From NCBI GenBank assembly GCA_017992765.1, contig JAGOOA010000030.1, positions 1-32,641 of the forward strand: a DNA stretch of 32,641 bases, given 5' to 3'. A program made the position numbers and the translations under genes. Source of the stretch: Syntrophorhabdaceae bacterium. GTDB taxonomy: Bacteria > Desulfobacterota > Syntrophorhabdia > Syntrophorhabdales > Syntrophorhabdaceae. Below, piece after piece: positions 16,121-24,397 of the stretch; the stretch's first letter is position 1, and the number at the start of each line of letters is the position of its first letter. The notes under the pieces were generated by a model. It was not told where the DNA came from, did no database searches, and saw only the letters and a program-made list of their open reading frames with translations.

Positions 16121-17416
16121 TTAATTCGACCTCACGCTAAAGGCGCTTATCGGCTTTCCTTCGATCCTATCCCTTAGGGTTCCGTCGTCTATCGCCTGCT
16201 TCATCATTGACAATACCTCGTCGTAGACCTTCAGGGTGCGGTCTATATGCTTTTTCCTGTGCGCGAAGCATATATGGTGGTAGCCCACGAAGAGGATTCC
16301 CCGCTTTACGCATTCCTGCTGCACAAACGACCTGATCTCGTTGACGGTAAAGCCCTTGTAATCGACCATTACAAAGTGCGTCATAGGGGCGAACCCAACG
16401 ATGTTGACAAACTCATGGAGGTTGTGTCTATTGATTATTTTTCTTACCCCTCTTTTGAGGACATCTCCCATCTTCCAGTTCTGCTCTATGACCTTATCCC
16501 TCTCAAGTATCTCCAGGGTCTTCAGCGCCGCGTTGAGAGAGGCCTTCTCGGTTGCATAGGATCCCGAGAAGAAACATGCTTCGTCCTCGAACTGCTTCAT
16601 GAGATACTTCCTGCCTGCAAGCGCGCTCAACGGGAACCCGTTGGAAAGCCCTTTCGCGTAGACTGCCAGATCGGGCACAACGTTCAAATACTTCTGCGCC
16701 CCTCCTATATGGAGGCGGAAGCCGGTCTTCATCTCGTCGTAGATCAGCACAATATTATTCTTCTCGGTCAGCTCCCTTATCCTCTCAAGAAAACCGGGCT
16801 TCGGCTCGTAGTTGATCACCGGCTCCATGATCAGCGCGGCTATCTCGTTGCCCTGGGCGCTGATCGTCTTTTCTATTGAATCTATATCATTATAGCCATG
16901 CGTCAGGATCCATTCCGCCATCACCTTGGGGACTCCTTTGTTCCGGGGCGTCGAAACGATGAACCAGTCATGGAAACCGTGGTAGCCTCCGACAGTCATG
17001 ATCTTCAGCTTCTGAGTGTAGTTCCGGGCAAGCCTTATGGCGCCCTCGCATACATCCGAGCCGTTCTTGCAAAAGCGCACCATCTCGGCGCAGGGTATGA
17101 TTTCGATAAGCCTCTCTGCGAGCATGGACTCCTCAGGCGAAGAGATCGTGTAGACAAGCCCCTCGTCTATCCCCTTTTTTGCGGCCTTGTTCACTTCGGC
17201 GTTCGCGTAGCCGAGGATGATCGGCCCCAGCGCCATCGAGTAGTCGATGAACTCGTTGCCGTCCACGTCATAGAGCATGCATCCTTTTGCCGACTGGATG
17301 TAGAGCGGCGAAGCGCCTATGACAAAGAGGTTCGGGTTCTTGCTGAACGTCGAGGTCCCCATCGGTATAACGTCCAGCGCCTTCTCGTAGATTTCCATTG
17401 AACGGTCAAATTTCAT
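16121..17416 (-). CDS. Class III PLP aminotransferase (glutamate-1-semialdehyde aminomutase-like)
   Basis: 431 residues. Features are the substrate and cofactor regions FCKNGSDVCEGAIRLARNYT and GGYHGFHDW, the PLP Asp in LIYDEMKTGFR, and the Schiff-base Lys in LAVYAKGLSNGFPLSAL. It is close to the HemL-like group, but its setting among sugar oxidoreductases argues for transamination of a keto sugar. It is not the DegT-fold enzyme normally used as PseC or LegC. AGGAG about 5-6 bp before the ATG is a strong ribosome site. The gene follows a 510 bp repeat-filled gap, so a separate promoter is likely; structured repeat copy B, with its TATAAT box, points toward it. Confidence 0.85.
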   Translation of the reverse strand: MKFDRSMEIYEKALDVIPMGTSTFSKNPNLFVIGASPLYIQSAKGCMLYDVDGNEFIDYSMALGPIILGYANAEVNKAAKKGIDEGLVYTISSPEESMLAERLIEIIPCAEMVRFCKNGSDVCEGAIRLARNYTQKLKIMTVGGYHGFHDWFIVSTPRNKGVPKVMAEWILTHGYNDIDSIEKTISAQGNEIAALIMEPVINYEPKPGFLERIRELTEKNNIVLIYDEMKTGFRLHIGGAQKYLNVVPDLAVYAKGLSNGFPLSALAGRKYLMKQFEDEACFFSGSYATEKASLNAALKTLEILERDKVIEQNWKMGDVLKRGVRKIINRHNLHEFVNIVGFAPMTHFVMVDYKGFTVNEIRSFVQQECVKRGILFVGYHHICFAHRKKHIDRTLKVYDEVLSMMKQAIDDGTLRDRIEGKPISAFSVRSN

Positions 17417-17473
17417 GCTATCTCCTCTTATTTTGATTTAATCCGGCAAGGAACCGGCTTATGGCTCATAATA

Positions 17474-17546
17474 AATCGTATATCGTAGTTCGTATATCGT
17501 ATATCGAAATGAAATCCAAAATCATAATATCGAAATCCTAAACAAT
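17474..17546. repeat. AT-rich palindromic repeat, partial arm (copy 2 left)
   Basis: CGTATATCG-type short units followed by GAAATCCTAAACAA, which matches the start of copy 3 at about 19203. The similarity stops abruptly at 17546, as expected if the element was interrupted by the sequence carrying structured element B. Confidence 0.55.
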
Positions 17547-17619
17547 TACCCATGCCGCGCTTCGCGTGGGACCCTTAAATAACGAAAATGATGCATTCAG
17601 GACCGTACTCCATAAGGAT

Positions 17620-17773
17620 GAGCATGGCGTCGGAACATCCCCCGCAAACACGCTCATTCCGCTCCTGCGGCTACATTCGCTCGCGTTCGGCTTCGGAACT
17701 TTTGCCTTCCGGCAAAAGACCGAGCTTCCTTGCCTCACGACGGTTTGCTCCGGGATATCCCGATACCATGCTC
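17620..17773 (-). repeat. Structured dispersed element, copy B
   Basis: About 154 bp, inverted relative to copy A. The terminal repeats are perfect over 8 bp (GAGCATGG with CCATGCTC). The long-range GCAAAC/GTTTGC pair is kept. The main hairpin is CTTTTGCC-GGAA-GGCAAAAG, one base pair longer than in copy A on both arms, so stem pairing is preserved despite the length change. CCGC-AGGA-GCGG is also kept, with only the loop altered. A TATAAT (ATTATA at 17776-17781 on the plus strand) precedes the 5' end on the minus strand. This copy points in the direction of the genes, toward the class III aminotransferase. Confidence 0.75.
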
Positions 17774-17818
17774 TCATTATATGCCAGGATAGACTATTTT
17801 CTACGTAAATTAAAATGC

Positions 17819-17913
17819 TCGAAATTCAAAAACGGCGACATGCCTTTGTTTTGAACATTTGATGTTTGAATTTAGATATTGTTTAGTGCTTCGTGCTTAG
17901 GATTTCGATATTT
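17819..17913. repeat. AT-rich palindromic repeat, copy 2 right
   Basis: Contains GAAATTCAAAAACGGCGACA, TTTTGAACATTTGATGTTTG, GATATTGTTTAGTGCTTCG and AGGATTTCGATA. It shares the ATGCCTTTGTT centre with copy 1 and the arm blocks with copy 3. It abuts structured element B in the same relative arrangement as copy 1 abuts element A. Confidence 0.6.
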
Positions 17914-17926
17914 TTTAGGATAGGGT

Positions 17927-19099
17927 CTATTTAAGCGAATAGATCGTCTCCTCTATCTCTTTGATGCCGAATGGTATCGGGTTCTGCTCAAAGGCCGCTT
18001 TCAGCTGCATCGAGTTATCGATGATCTGCCTCAGGTCTGCCTCGGTCTTCACGCCGAAGCCTTTAAGGGAAGTGGGTATGCGCAACTCCTCGCACAGTCT
18101 TACGATCTCGTCTGCGAATCGGAGCGATTTCTCCTGAGCAGAAAGGGCATTTTCGTTGAACACAAGGTCGAAGAGCTCCGCGTATTCAGCGTAGCCGGCC
18201 TTTACATTGTGCTTTATCACTGAAGAAAGGAACACTGAGCCCGCGAGTCCGTGGGGTACATCGAAATACACCCCGAGCGGATAGCTCAATGCGCCCGCTG
18301 GTCCCGCCCCTGCGTTCATCAACGCGATGCCCGCGCATCCGCTCCCAACGAGCAGGTTAAGCTTTGTCTCGTTCGAGAAATCGCCTTTTGCGATCTTCTT
18401 CAGGTTCTCGAACAACAACTTAAATGCCTGCCGGGAGAAGTTTCTCGACAGCACGGTGGCGTTCTTTGCAACGAAGCTTTCGAGAGTGTGCGTCATCGCG
18501 TCCATTCCCGACGAAGCGTATATATTGAAGGGACAGCTGTCGAGAAAATGCGGGTCGTAGAGCGCAAGCCTGGGATAGTTGTATTCCGTATTGATGCCGA
18601 ATTTCCATTTCTCCTTCGTGTCGATGAAAACAGCGTAAGGCGTCACCTCGCTGCCCGTACCTGCTGTCGAAGGCAGCGCGATCACCGGCAGCGGCACATT
18701 CTTCACCTTGCCGAATCCCCTGTAATTGATCGCATCTCCTTTGTTGGTCTTAAGCGTCGCGAGGCCCTTTGCCAGATCGAGGGTGCTGCCCCCTCCGATG
18801 CCGACGAAACAATCAAGGTCATGTGCCTCGAACTGCACTTTCACCTTATCCAGATAATCGTATGTGGGCTCAGGCATCTCGCTTACGAGAAGCACGACCT
18901 CCCCCAACTGCGCCCTCATAAGCTCGATGACCTCTTTCACATATGCATTGTTCTCATAGAGACCGCTGTCGATCACCAGCCCTGCCCTGCTCATCTCAAG
19001 GTCCTTCAAGCGGTTCGGCAGTTCCTTCGCGATCTCATTGCCGACAAGCATCTCCGTCCTCACGATAAAACGGACATTCTCACGCAGATAATCTTTCAT
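17927..19099 (-). CDS. Iron-type (group III) alcohol dehydrogenase
   Basis: About 390 residues. The NAD site GGGSTLDLAKG is near residue 102, with LPSTAGTGSEVTPYAV after it. Expected metal ligands Asp200 and His204 (SSGMDAMTHTLE) and His283 (DVPHGLAG) are present. The third His of the FucO-type site, 14 residues before the last ligand, aligns with Gly269 in AGALSYPLG. The metal site may therefore be altered. It probably interconverts an alcohol and aldehyde or ketone on a sugar precursor; Fe-ADH homologues such as KdnB act on Kdo, but I cannot assign that here. I chose the ATG at 19097-19099 over the TTG just before it; a G-rich ribosome site precedes it. It is isolated by repeat-filled gaps on both sides. 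Confidence 0.85.
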   Translation of the reverse strand: MKDYLRENVRFIVRTEMLVGNEIAKELPNRLKDLEMSRAGLVIDSGLYENNAYVKEVIELMRAQLGEVVLLVSEMPEPTYDYLDKVKVQFEAHDLDCFVGIGGGSTLDLAKGLATLKTNKGDAINYRGFGKVKNVPLPVIALPSTAGTGSEVTPYAVFIDTKEKWKFGINTEYNYPRLALYDPHFLDSCPFNIYASSGMDAMTHTLESFVAKNATVLSRNFSRQAFKLLFENLKKIAKGDFSNETKLNLLVGSGCAGIALMNAGAGPAGALSYPLGVYFDVPHGLAGSVFLSSVIKHNVKAGYAEYAELFDLVFNENALSAQEKSLRFADEIVRLCEELRIPTSLKGFGVKTEADLRQIIDNSMQLKAAFEQNPIPFGIKEIEETIYSLK

Positions 19100-19180
19100 C
19101 AATCCCCCTTCAAGTATATATTCTATTATAGGAAAACCACATTACAGCTAATGTCAATTCCCAAAATCAGATTTTATAAA

Positions 19181-19322
19181 TGAAATCCGAAATTCGAATA
19201 TCGAAATCCTAAACAAATTCGAATATTCAAAATTCAAAACGTGCTGGAAGGCACCTGTTTGGAACATTTGATATTTGAATTTTGATATTGTTTAGAATTT
19301 GGTGCTTCGATATTAGGATTTC
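19181..19322. repeat. AT-rich palindromic repeat, copy 3 (most complete)
   Basis: A long imperfect inverted repeat. The left arm contains GAAATCCTAAACAAATTCGA and the right arm GATATTGTTTAGAATTTGGT then ATTAGGATTTC. They meet at a GC-richer hairpin, GTGC-TGGAAG-GCAC, at 19241-19254. Blocks are shared with copies 1 and 2. It fills most of the 235 bp gap between the alcohol dehydrogenase and radical SAM genes and could act as a bidirectional transcript end, but no clear U-tract terminator is visible. Confidence 0.7.
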
Positions 19323-19334
19323 TCAGTATTTGCA

Positions 19335-21323
19335 TCATACCTCTTTTACATCATAGTAAAGATCGGTGATGCGCATATGCTCCGTCATCTTCCTCATCGT
19401 AACGTTCATATTCTGGTGCCGGTACTGATCGAGGAGCACGTTCAAGGCCTTCTCTTTCTCTTCGGGGAAATAGAAGAATTTCTTGTTCTTCCTCTTTTCA
19501 AGGTCGCCATCGTACCTGTTCCTCCTCCATGCGAGGATGTCATATGCAAACTCTACTTCCCTGGTTGCGCTGAAATCTATTCCATTGCTGAAATCGAGCA
19601 ATGCATGCGAAGTAAACGTAACCAAATCATCGATCTCGCTTTTGCAGTCGGGCAGCATTTCCGAGGCCACAGATCCGACATAGGAATCGAAATCCTTCTT
19701 GCATTCCAGGATAACGCGCCATGTATATTTACCGTTCATCTTTCCGACGCCGCCATCCCGAATAAAAGAGAAGTTTTCCTGCTTGCTGTAATAGCCGCGA
19801 AGGCCCTCGGGGGTCTCAAACCACTCATTTTTTGCCTCGTCGCGGAAATCATTGAAAAGAGAGCTGACCGACTGCGGCGCGCGATGTGAATTTTCTATCA
19901 CCGCAACGATGAAATCAACGGGGTTGATCCCTTTGGAATAGACGAATTTCATCAGATCGAAGTAGCACCGGTAGTTCCAGAAGAACTGGATGAGCCAGTG
20001 GACGGGGCGGAAAAAAAGAATCTCTTCTTCGGACATGGTCGACGTCGACCGGATGCCCTCCTCACACTCGAAGGACATGATGCCATCATATTGCCCGAAG
20101 GCGCTGTCGATAAGCCTGAACTTTGTCTCAAGCTGGAACCTTTTTCGCTGGTCCGGCAATGTCAATTCGCTGCCGTCGATGAGGAGACAGTTGTAGCAGA
20201 TTATATAGCTGACATCCCAGCTAAAAAGGGTTCTGAGGCTGTTCAGGTGGCTCTCTTTTGTCTCTCCCGGGAGCGCCAGGATTATCTCTGTGCCGGAAAC
20301 CCCTCCGGCCCTGTTGACATGATCTACGATCTCCCGGAAGTATTTACCGTCTATGTTGCTCCGCTTGACGTTCTTTAACGCCACCGGGTCAAGCGACTGC
20401 AAGGATGACACGAGGTATGTCGCCTCCCCCATTATCTCAGCGATCTCTATGCTCTTTCTTGTCTTTACCCAGTTGATCGTGCACCGTCTCGGATAGCCCC
20501 TTGTTTGCTGGAGGAACCTGATCCGCTCTGCTATTTTAATGTCCCTCCCCGCAATGCCGAAATTCGCGTCGGCGAAACAGAGGAGGTTTGTCTTTTTCAC
20601 GTGATCCGCGATATAATCCAGCTCTTCGAGCACCCTGTCGATATCATACATCTTGACCCTGTGCTGCGACACAAGCCCCTGGGCGCAGAAGGTACAGGTG
20701 AAAGGGCAGCCCCTGTTCGTTTCTATAATTGGGATCAGGTCGTAATCGAAAAACTTGTCGAGCGTTCCGGTAAGGTATGGCGACGGGATGATATCTACGT
20801 CTTCTATCCTATCGAGCCGTTTTCCGCATATCGGCTCTCCGTTAAAGAACACACAGCCGTCTATCGGACACTGTTTGCTTCTTTCGACGTCAGCGCTATT
20901 CTCAATGAACTGCCTGAGCAGGTTCGCAAACCCCGGCTCCCCTTCATTAATTGCATAAAAATCCACCATCGGATTTTTCCTGAAAAACTCAACATATCCG
21001 TCATTGGTCTGATTGATATTGGGCCCGCCCCACACTACCATGGTTGTTGCGTCAACAGACTTCGCAAACCCCGAGATCTCGTTGTTCAGATTGGCGCTCC
21101 ACGTATAATTGCTGAGACCGAGGATATGCGGTGGATCGCTCTTTAATCTTTCCATGAGCTCTCCCGGGTATTTATAAAGCTCTATATCGATCTCATCCCC
21201 AAAGACCTTTTTCGCGTACGATGACAGAAACCCTATATTGAGAGGGAACATATAGGATCCTCCGCCGAGGAAGTTGTGGACAAGATCGCCCAGGTATATG
21301 CGAAGCCTTCTATTGTCTTTCAT
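19335..21323 (-). CDS. Large radical SAM protein with N-terminal B12-binding-like domain
   Basis: 662 residues. The N-terminal 140 residues resemble a cobalamin-binding domain (LNIGFLSSYAKKVFG, PHILGLSNYTWS, VVWGGPNIN, INEGEPGF), but no Asp-x-His-x-x-Gly motif is evident. The cluster motif CPFTCTFC gives Cys206, Cys210 and Cys213. The barrel continues to about residue 390 (GTEIILALPGETKESH). About 270 further residues, of no family I recognise, include an Arg/Lys-rich tail. It probably carries out a radical modification of a glycan precursor or carrier. AAAGG 6 bp before the ATG supports the start. The methyltransferase upstream ends 15 bp away. Confidence 0.85.
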   Translation of the reverse strand: MKDNRRLRIYLGDLVHNFLGGGSYMFPLNIGFLSSYAKKVFGDEIDIELYKYPGELMERLKSDPPHILGLSNYTWSANLNNEISGFAKSVDATTMVVWGGPNINQTNDGYVEFFRKNPMVDFYAINEGEPGFANLLRQFIENSADVERSKQCPIDGCVFFNGEPICGKRLDRIEDVDIIPSPYLTGTLDKFFDYDLIPIIETNRGCPFTCTFCAQGLVSQHRVKMYDIDRVLEELDYIADHVKKTNLLCFADANFGIAGRDIKIAERIRFLQQTRGYPRRCTINWVKTRKSIEIAEIMGEATYLVSSLQSLDPVALKNVKRSNIDGKYFREIVDHVNRAGGVSGTEIILALPGETKESHLNSLRTLFSWDVSYIICYNCLLIDGSELTLPDQRKRFQLETKFRLIDSAFGQYDGIMSFECEEGIRSTSTMSEEEILFFRPVHWLIQFFWNYRCYFDLMKFVYSKGINPVDFIVAVIENSHRAPQSVSSLFNDFRDEAKNEWFETPEGLRGYYSKQENFSFIRDGGVGKMNGKYTWRVILECKKDFDSYVGSVASEMLPDCKSEIDDLVTFTSHALLDFSNGIDFSATREVEFAYDILAWRRNRYDGDLEKRKNKKFFYFPEEKEKALNVLLDQYRHQNMNVTMRKMTEHMRITDLYYDVKEV

Positions 21324-21338
21324 GCAGTGCCTTTCAAA

Positions 21339-22016
21339 TTATTTTTCGGCATAGCCGAGGAGCTGGACCTCTTTTGAAAATCTGATAAGTTTTTTGAATT
21401 CTGTCAGTTCGGTTGTCTGGGTATATTTTAACGGCATTAAGGCAAAAATCCTTGTGAGGCCTTTAAAGAATGGGTTTTTCCATGTAAAAGGAAGGTGGTA
21501 GAAGTGTTCAACGAAGAAATTCCTGAAGTCGAACATCTTGAACATGTCTTCCATGGACGCCTTGGTAAAGGGCGTTTTGTGAGTGTAGTCATCGTAGAAG
21601 ACCTTGTAATTCTTTTTCCAGTCGCAGGTTGTCGCGAGGAAAGACCCCCCCGGTTTCAGCACCCGGTAGACCTCGCTCATCACGTTATCGATATTGCGGA
21701 TATGCTCGATGGCGGACTTCATCATGATCGCATCGAAAAAATTGTCCTCAAAGGGGAAAGGTTCGTTCTCGATATCGGCGACGGCCACGTTGAGCCCCTT
21801 GTCCCTTGCAACGGTATCCATGTCGATCCCGTAGGCCTCGAAGCCTATCTTCCGAAAGATCTCCATGTGCTCTCCCCTGCCACAGCACAGGTCCAGCAGC
21901 TTACCCGATCTTCTCCTGAAATAATTATCCGCCAGGTGGTTGCAGAGCTTTTCCGGATATAGGGTATAAGGCCGTAATTCTTCGTTGTAATGGACTGTGG
22001 TATAACGGTTTTTCAT
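21339..22016 (-). CDS. Class I SAM-dependent methyltransferase
   Basis: 225 residues. Motif I is LLDLCCGRGEHMEIF near residue 40, followed by YGIDMD, VAVADIENEPFPFEDNFFDAIMMKSAIEHI (motif IV region) and VLKPGGSFLATT. This is the ubiquitous UbiE/Methyltransf_11 pattern, and the C-terminal 80 residues are specific to it. The start overlaps the stop of the PtmE-like nucleotidyltransferase (ATGA), so it belongs to the nonulosonate operon and probably methylates a product of it. The acceptor is unknown. It is paired with the radical SAM gene 15 bp downstream. Confidence 0.82.
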   Translation of the reverse strand: MKNRYTTVHYNEELRPYTLYPEKLCNHLADNYFRRRSGKLLDLCCGRGEHMEIFRKIGFEAYGIDMDTVARDKGLNVAVADIENEPFPFEDNFFDAIMMKSAIEHIRNIDNVMSEVYRVLKPGGSFLATTCDWKKNYKVFYDDYTHKTPFTKASMEDMFKMFDFRNFFVEHFYHLPFTWKNPFFKGLTRIFALMPLKYTQTTELTEFKKLIRFSKEVQLLGYAEK

Positions 22017-23092
22017 GAAAGGTTCAGACCTCCGAATTGTTCAACGCTTTTTTTGTATTCTTCCCATTGGCCGATGTCGATCCATCCCCCATATATTGGG
22101 TAGACGACAACCTTTTTGCGTTTGGACACTTTCTCAATCAGTTCGTTCATGTCCATATGTTTTTTTCTGCCGAGATGTTTCAGCGTCTCCGGTTCCATAA
22201 CATAGACGCCTGTATTGATGATCGTGTCGTGGACCGGTTTTTCGATGATCCCTTCGAGTACGCCGTTGCTCAGGTGGAGAACACCAAAGGGGATCTTTAT
22301 CTCGTTATGACAGCCGACGATGGTGATGGCGGCGCCGTTTGATCTGTGCCACCTCAGGACGTCTCCGTAATCGATGCTCAGGAGCGAATCGCAGTTCGTC
22401 ACAAAGAATGTCTCTTTAATATTGTCCTTAAGAAGAAACAGGCTGCCCGCAGTGCCGTAATAATCGTCTTCCTCGATCCAGTCGATCTCATAAGGAAGTT
22501 TTGCCTCCCTGAGAAAGAGCTTTATGTATTCTTTCTTGTAATTAAGAGAATAGATGAACCGGTGAAAACCGAATTTATAGAAGCTCTCCATGATAAGCTC
22601 AATGACAGGCTTATTGCCAATGGGGATCAACGGTTTCGGAAGTATGCGCGTAAACGGGTCCATGCGTGTGCCTTTGCCTCCGGCCATGACAACCACAGGG
22701 TTCTCAAAGGCCCTTTTCGGTTTTGCCCCTTTCCCTTTTCCAAGTATGTCGGTCCAGAGAAGGACGTCAATAATGATATCCTCGTTGTCGATTACCGGTA
22801 TCTGCTCAATCTTGTTCTCCACCATAAGCGCCTTTACGTATTGCCTCAGATCGGGCGTACCTTCCTTAACGGCAGTGAACTGGCGGTTCATGACCAACTC
22901 GATAATATCTGAGAATTTAAGCCCATTGATGAGTCCCGTCCTGATGTCTCCGTCAGTGACGGTTCCAAGAAGGGCTTCCCTTTCGCCTACAACGAAGAGT
23001 ATCTTCTCAGATGTCTCGCTGAGCCGCCGCATGGCCTTTTTAATCGTCGTATCCGGCGGGACAAGGAGCGATTTCAGTTTAATCTTGTCCAT
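22013..23092 (-). CDS. ptmE: CBS-domain sugar nucleotidyltransferase (PtmE-like)
   Basis: 359 residues. Two CBS domains span about residues 8-60 and 70-120, ahead of a sugar-phosphate nucleotidyltransferase domain. The nucleotide loop is MAGGKGTRMDPFTRILPKPL (GGKGTRM at 138-144), with VTNCDSLL and INTGVYVM further on. This fusion is the layout of PtmE, the glucosamine-1-phosphate guanylyltransferase that opens the GDP-linked legionaminic acid route. Neighbouring LegG, LegI, LegH and LegC homologues fit that. GAGGG 6 bp before the ATG supports the start. The CBS pair suggests control by an adenine nucleotide, which is not shown here. An alternative substrate such as mannose-1-P cannot be ruled out. 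Confidence 0.87.
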   Translation of the reverse strand: MDKIKLKSLLVPPDTTIKKAMRRLSETSEKILFVVGEREALLGTVTDGDIRTGLINGLKFSDIIELVMNRQFTAVKEGTPDLRQYVKALMVENKIEQIPVIDNEDIIIDVLLWTDILGKGKGAKPKRAFENPVVVMAGGKGTRMDPFTRILPKPLIPIGNKPVIELIMESFYKFGFHRFIYSLNYKKEYIKLFLREAKLPYEIDWIEEDDYYGTAGSLFLLKDNIKETFFVTNCDSLLSIDYGDVLRWHRSNGAAITIVGCHNEIKIPFGVLHLSNGVLEGIIEKPVHDTIINTGVYVMEPETLKHLGRKKHMDMNELIEKVSKRKKVVVYPIYGGWIDIGQWEEYKKSVEQFGGLNLS

Positions 23093-23110
23093 TCTGTACC
23101 CTCATTGCCT

Positions 23111-24286
23111 TCATCGAGGCATCTCGTGGAATTGCTTCTTTACTATGCCGCTTAGGTCCATTGTCTTCAGCGCCTTCACGATCTTTTCGCTGGCGTTGCC
23201 TTTCCCATAGGGGTTCTTAAGTCCCTTCAACGATCTTTTGAAATCATCGCCGATCGCCTTACGGATCGCCTTCAAGATGTCCTTTTTTCTGCATACAGGA
23301 ACGTCGATGATGTTCCCGGAACGTATCCTGCCGCCCTGCCTGTCGCCTATATTCACCACGGGGAGCCTGAATGAAGGCGCCTCGACGATGCCCGACGATG
23401 AGTTCCCAACCATTAGGTCGGCATGTTTCAGGAGTGAGAGATATCTCAACTGGCCAAGGGATGGGAACATCTTCGCCCTGGAGCCATTTTCCCGGACGAA
23501 CTTGTCCAGCAGGGTCTGTATGGATCTGCCGCCCGGGTCTGCGTTCGACATGGTGATCACCCAGAAGATGTCCCTTGCTTCCAAGAGCGCCCTTAAAAGT
23601 TCCTTTACCTGGGATTCAACATGAAAATCCTCGACGATCTCGGGGTGGAACGTGACGACGCCTGTCTTGCCTTTTTCGGGCAGGCCGAGTTCCCGGATGA
23701 TCTCTTTCCTGTTCAGCAGATTCAGCCGGTTTATGTTATCCATGCCCGGGGCTCCGAAGCAGTAAACCCTGTCTGGCCTCTCCCCCATCTGAATGATCCT
23801 GTCGGCATACCTCTTCGTTGCGGGAAAATGGATTGAGCTCATCTTGGTGATGGCATGGCGGAACTGCTCGTCCATGACGCCTTCCGTTGCCTCGCCGCCG
23901 TGGATATGGGCCACGGGTATCCTCAGGGGCACCGCGGCTGCGACCGCGGAGAATATCTCGAAGCGGTCTCCGAGGACAAGGATGATGTCAGGGCTCAATC
24001 TCTCGTATGCCCTTGCGAATCCTGTAATGCCGACGCCCATTGAGATGGCGGTCGATACCCCTGAATCTGAGGAAAGAAGCATCTCGACCCTGTCGGCAAT
24101 CGGAAAGCCGTCCTTCTCGATCTCCTTGACGGTATTGCCGAACTCGGCGGACAGGTGCATCCCGGTAGCTATGAGCTGCAGTTCAAGACCACGGTCTTCG
24201 TGGATGCCCTTGATGATCCAGTACAGGAGGCCGTACTCCGCCCGCGTCCCCGTCACAACTGCGATCTTACGTTTCGATTTGGCCAT
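23111..24286 (-). CDS. legG: Hydrolysing UDP/GDP-sugar 2-epimerase (NeuC/LegG)
   Basis: About 391 residues. It begins AVVTGTRAEYGLLYWII, the NeuC-type start, and has PVAHIHGGEATEGVMDEQFRHAITKMS, VTFHPE and MVGNSSSGIVEAPSF. NeuC makes ManNAc from UDP-GlcNAc; LegG does the same on 2,4-diacetamido-bacillosamine nucleotides. With LegC, LegH and PtmE beside it, LegG is favoured. I chose the ATG at 24284-24286 (MAKSKRKIAV). A longer open frame adds 26 residues rich in Ile, Tyr and Cys that are merely translation of the TATA-rich repeat upstream. No clear ribosome site is seen. Confidence 0.9.
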   Translation of the reverse strand: MAKSKRKIAVVTGTRAEYGLLYWIIKGIHEDRGLELQLIATGMHLSAEFGNTVKEIEKDGFPIADRVEMLLSSDSGVSTAISMGVGITGFARAYERLSPDIILVLGDRFEIFSAVAAAVPLRIPVAHIHGGEATEGVMDEQFRHAITKMSSIHFPATKRYADRIIQMGERPDRVYCFGAPGMDNINRLNLLNRKEIIRELGLPEKGKTGVVTFHPEIVEDFHVESQVKELLRALLEARDIFWVITMSNADPGGRSIQTLLDKFVRENGSRAKMFPSLGQLRYLSLLKHADLMVGNSSSGIVEAPSFRLPVVNIGDRQGGRIRSGNIIDVPVCRKKDILKAIRKAIGDDFKRSLKGLKNPYGKGNASEKIVKALKTMDLSGIVKKQFHEMPR

Positions 24287-24397
24287 ACAGTATATCGTAG
24301 AGCAGTATATAGTATATCGTATATAGTATATAGTGAACTGCAAAAGACTTTTAAAGCCTTTCACTATATACGAAATACTACCGCTTTCGTCCTTCCG
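24287..24397. repeat. TATA-rich short repeats and hairpin between legG and legI
   Basis: Units such as GTATATCGTATATAGTATAT resemble those at 17474-17510. A perfect 11 bp inverted repeat (TATATAGTGAA 24327-24337, TTCACTATATA 24360-24370) encloses a 22-base loop with an inner AAAAG/CTTTT pair. It separates two otherwise tightly spaced genes and may act as an mRNA stem-loop. Confidence 0.65.

Larger units (their letters stand above)
17417..17926. other. 510 bp gene-free gap built of nested repeats
   Basis: Read from left, the gap holds short CGTATATCG tandem units and one palindromic-repeat arm (about 17474-17546). A short GC hairpin follows (CCCA 17549-17552 with TGGG 17567-17570, CGCG inside). 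Structured element copy B lies at 17620-17773, then a second palindromic arm at 17819-17913. Small open frames on both strands coincide with the repeat and are not genes. Confidence 0.7.

Noticed and set aside
16247-17401. Long plus-strand open frames opposite the class III aminotransferase, and similar ones opposite other GC-richer genes
   Set aside because: They are antisense shadows of well-supported genes with no family features of their own.
19181-19322. Palindromic repeats considered as a CRISPR array
   Set aside because: There are no regularly spaced direct repeats with unique spacers and no cas genes.
24287-24364. Extended N-terminus of the NeuC/LegG epimerase
   Set aside because: It is translation of TATA-rich repeat sequence; the normal NeuC start follows at the ATG at 24286.
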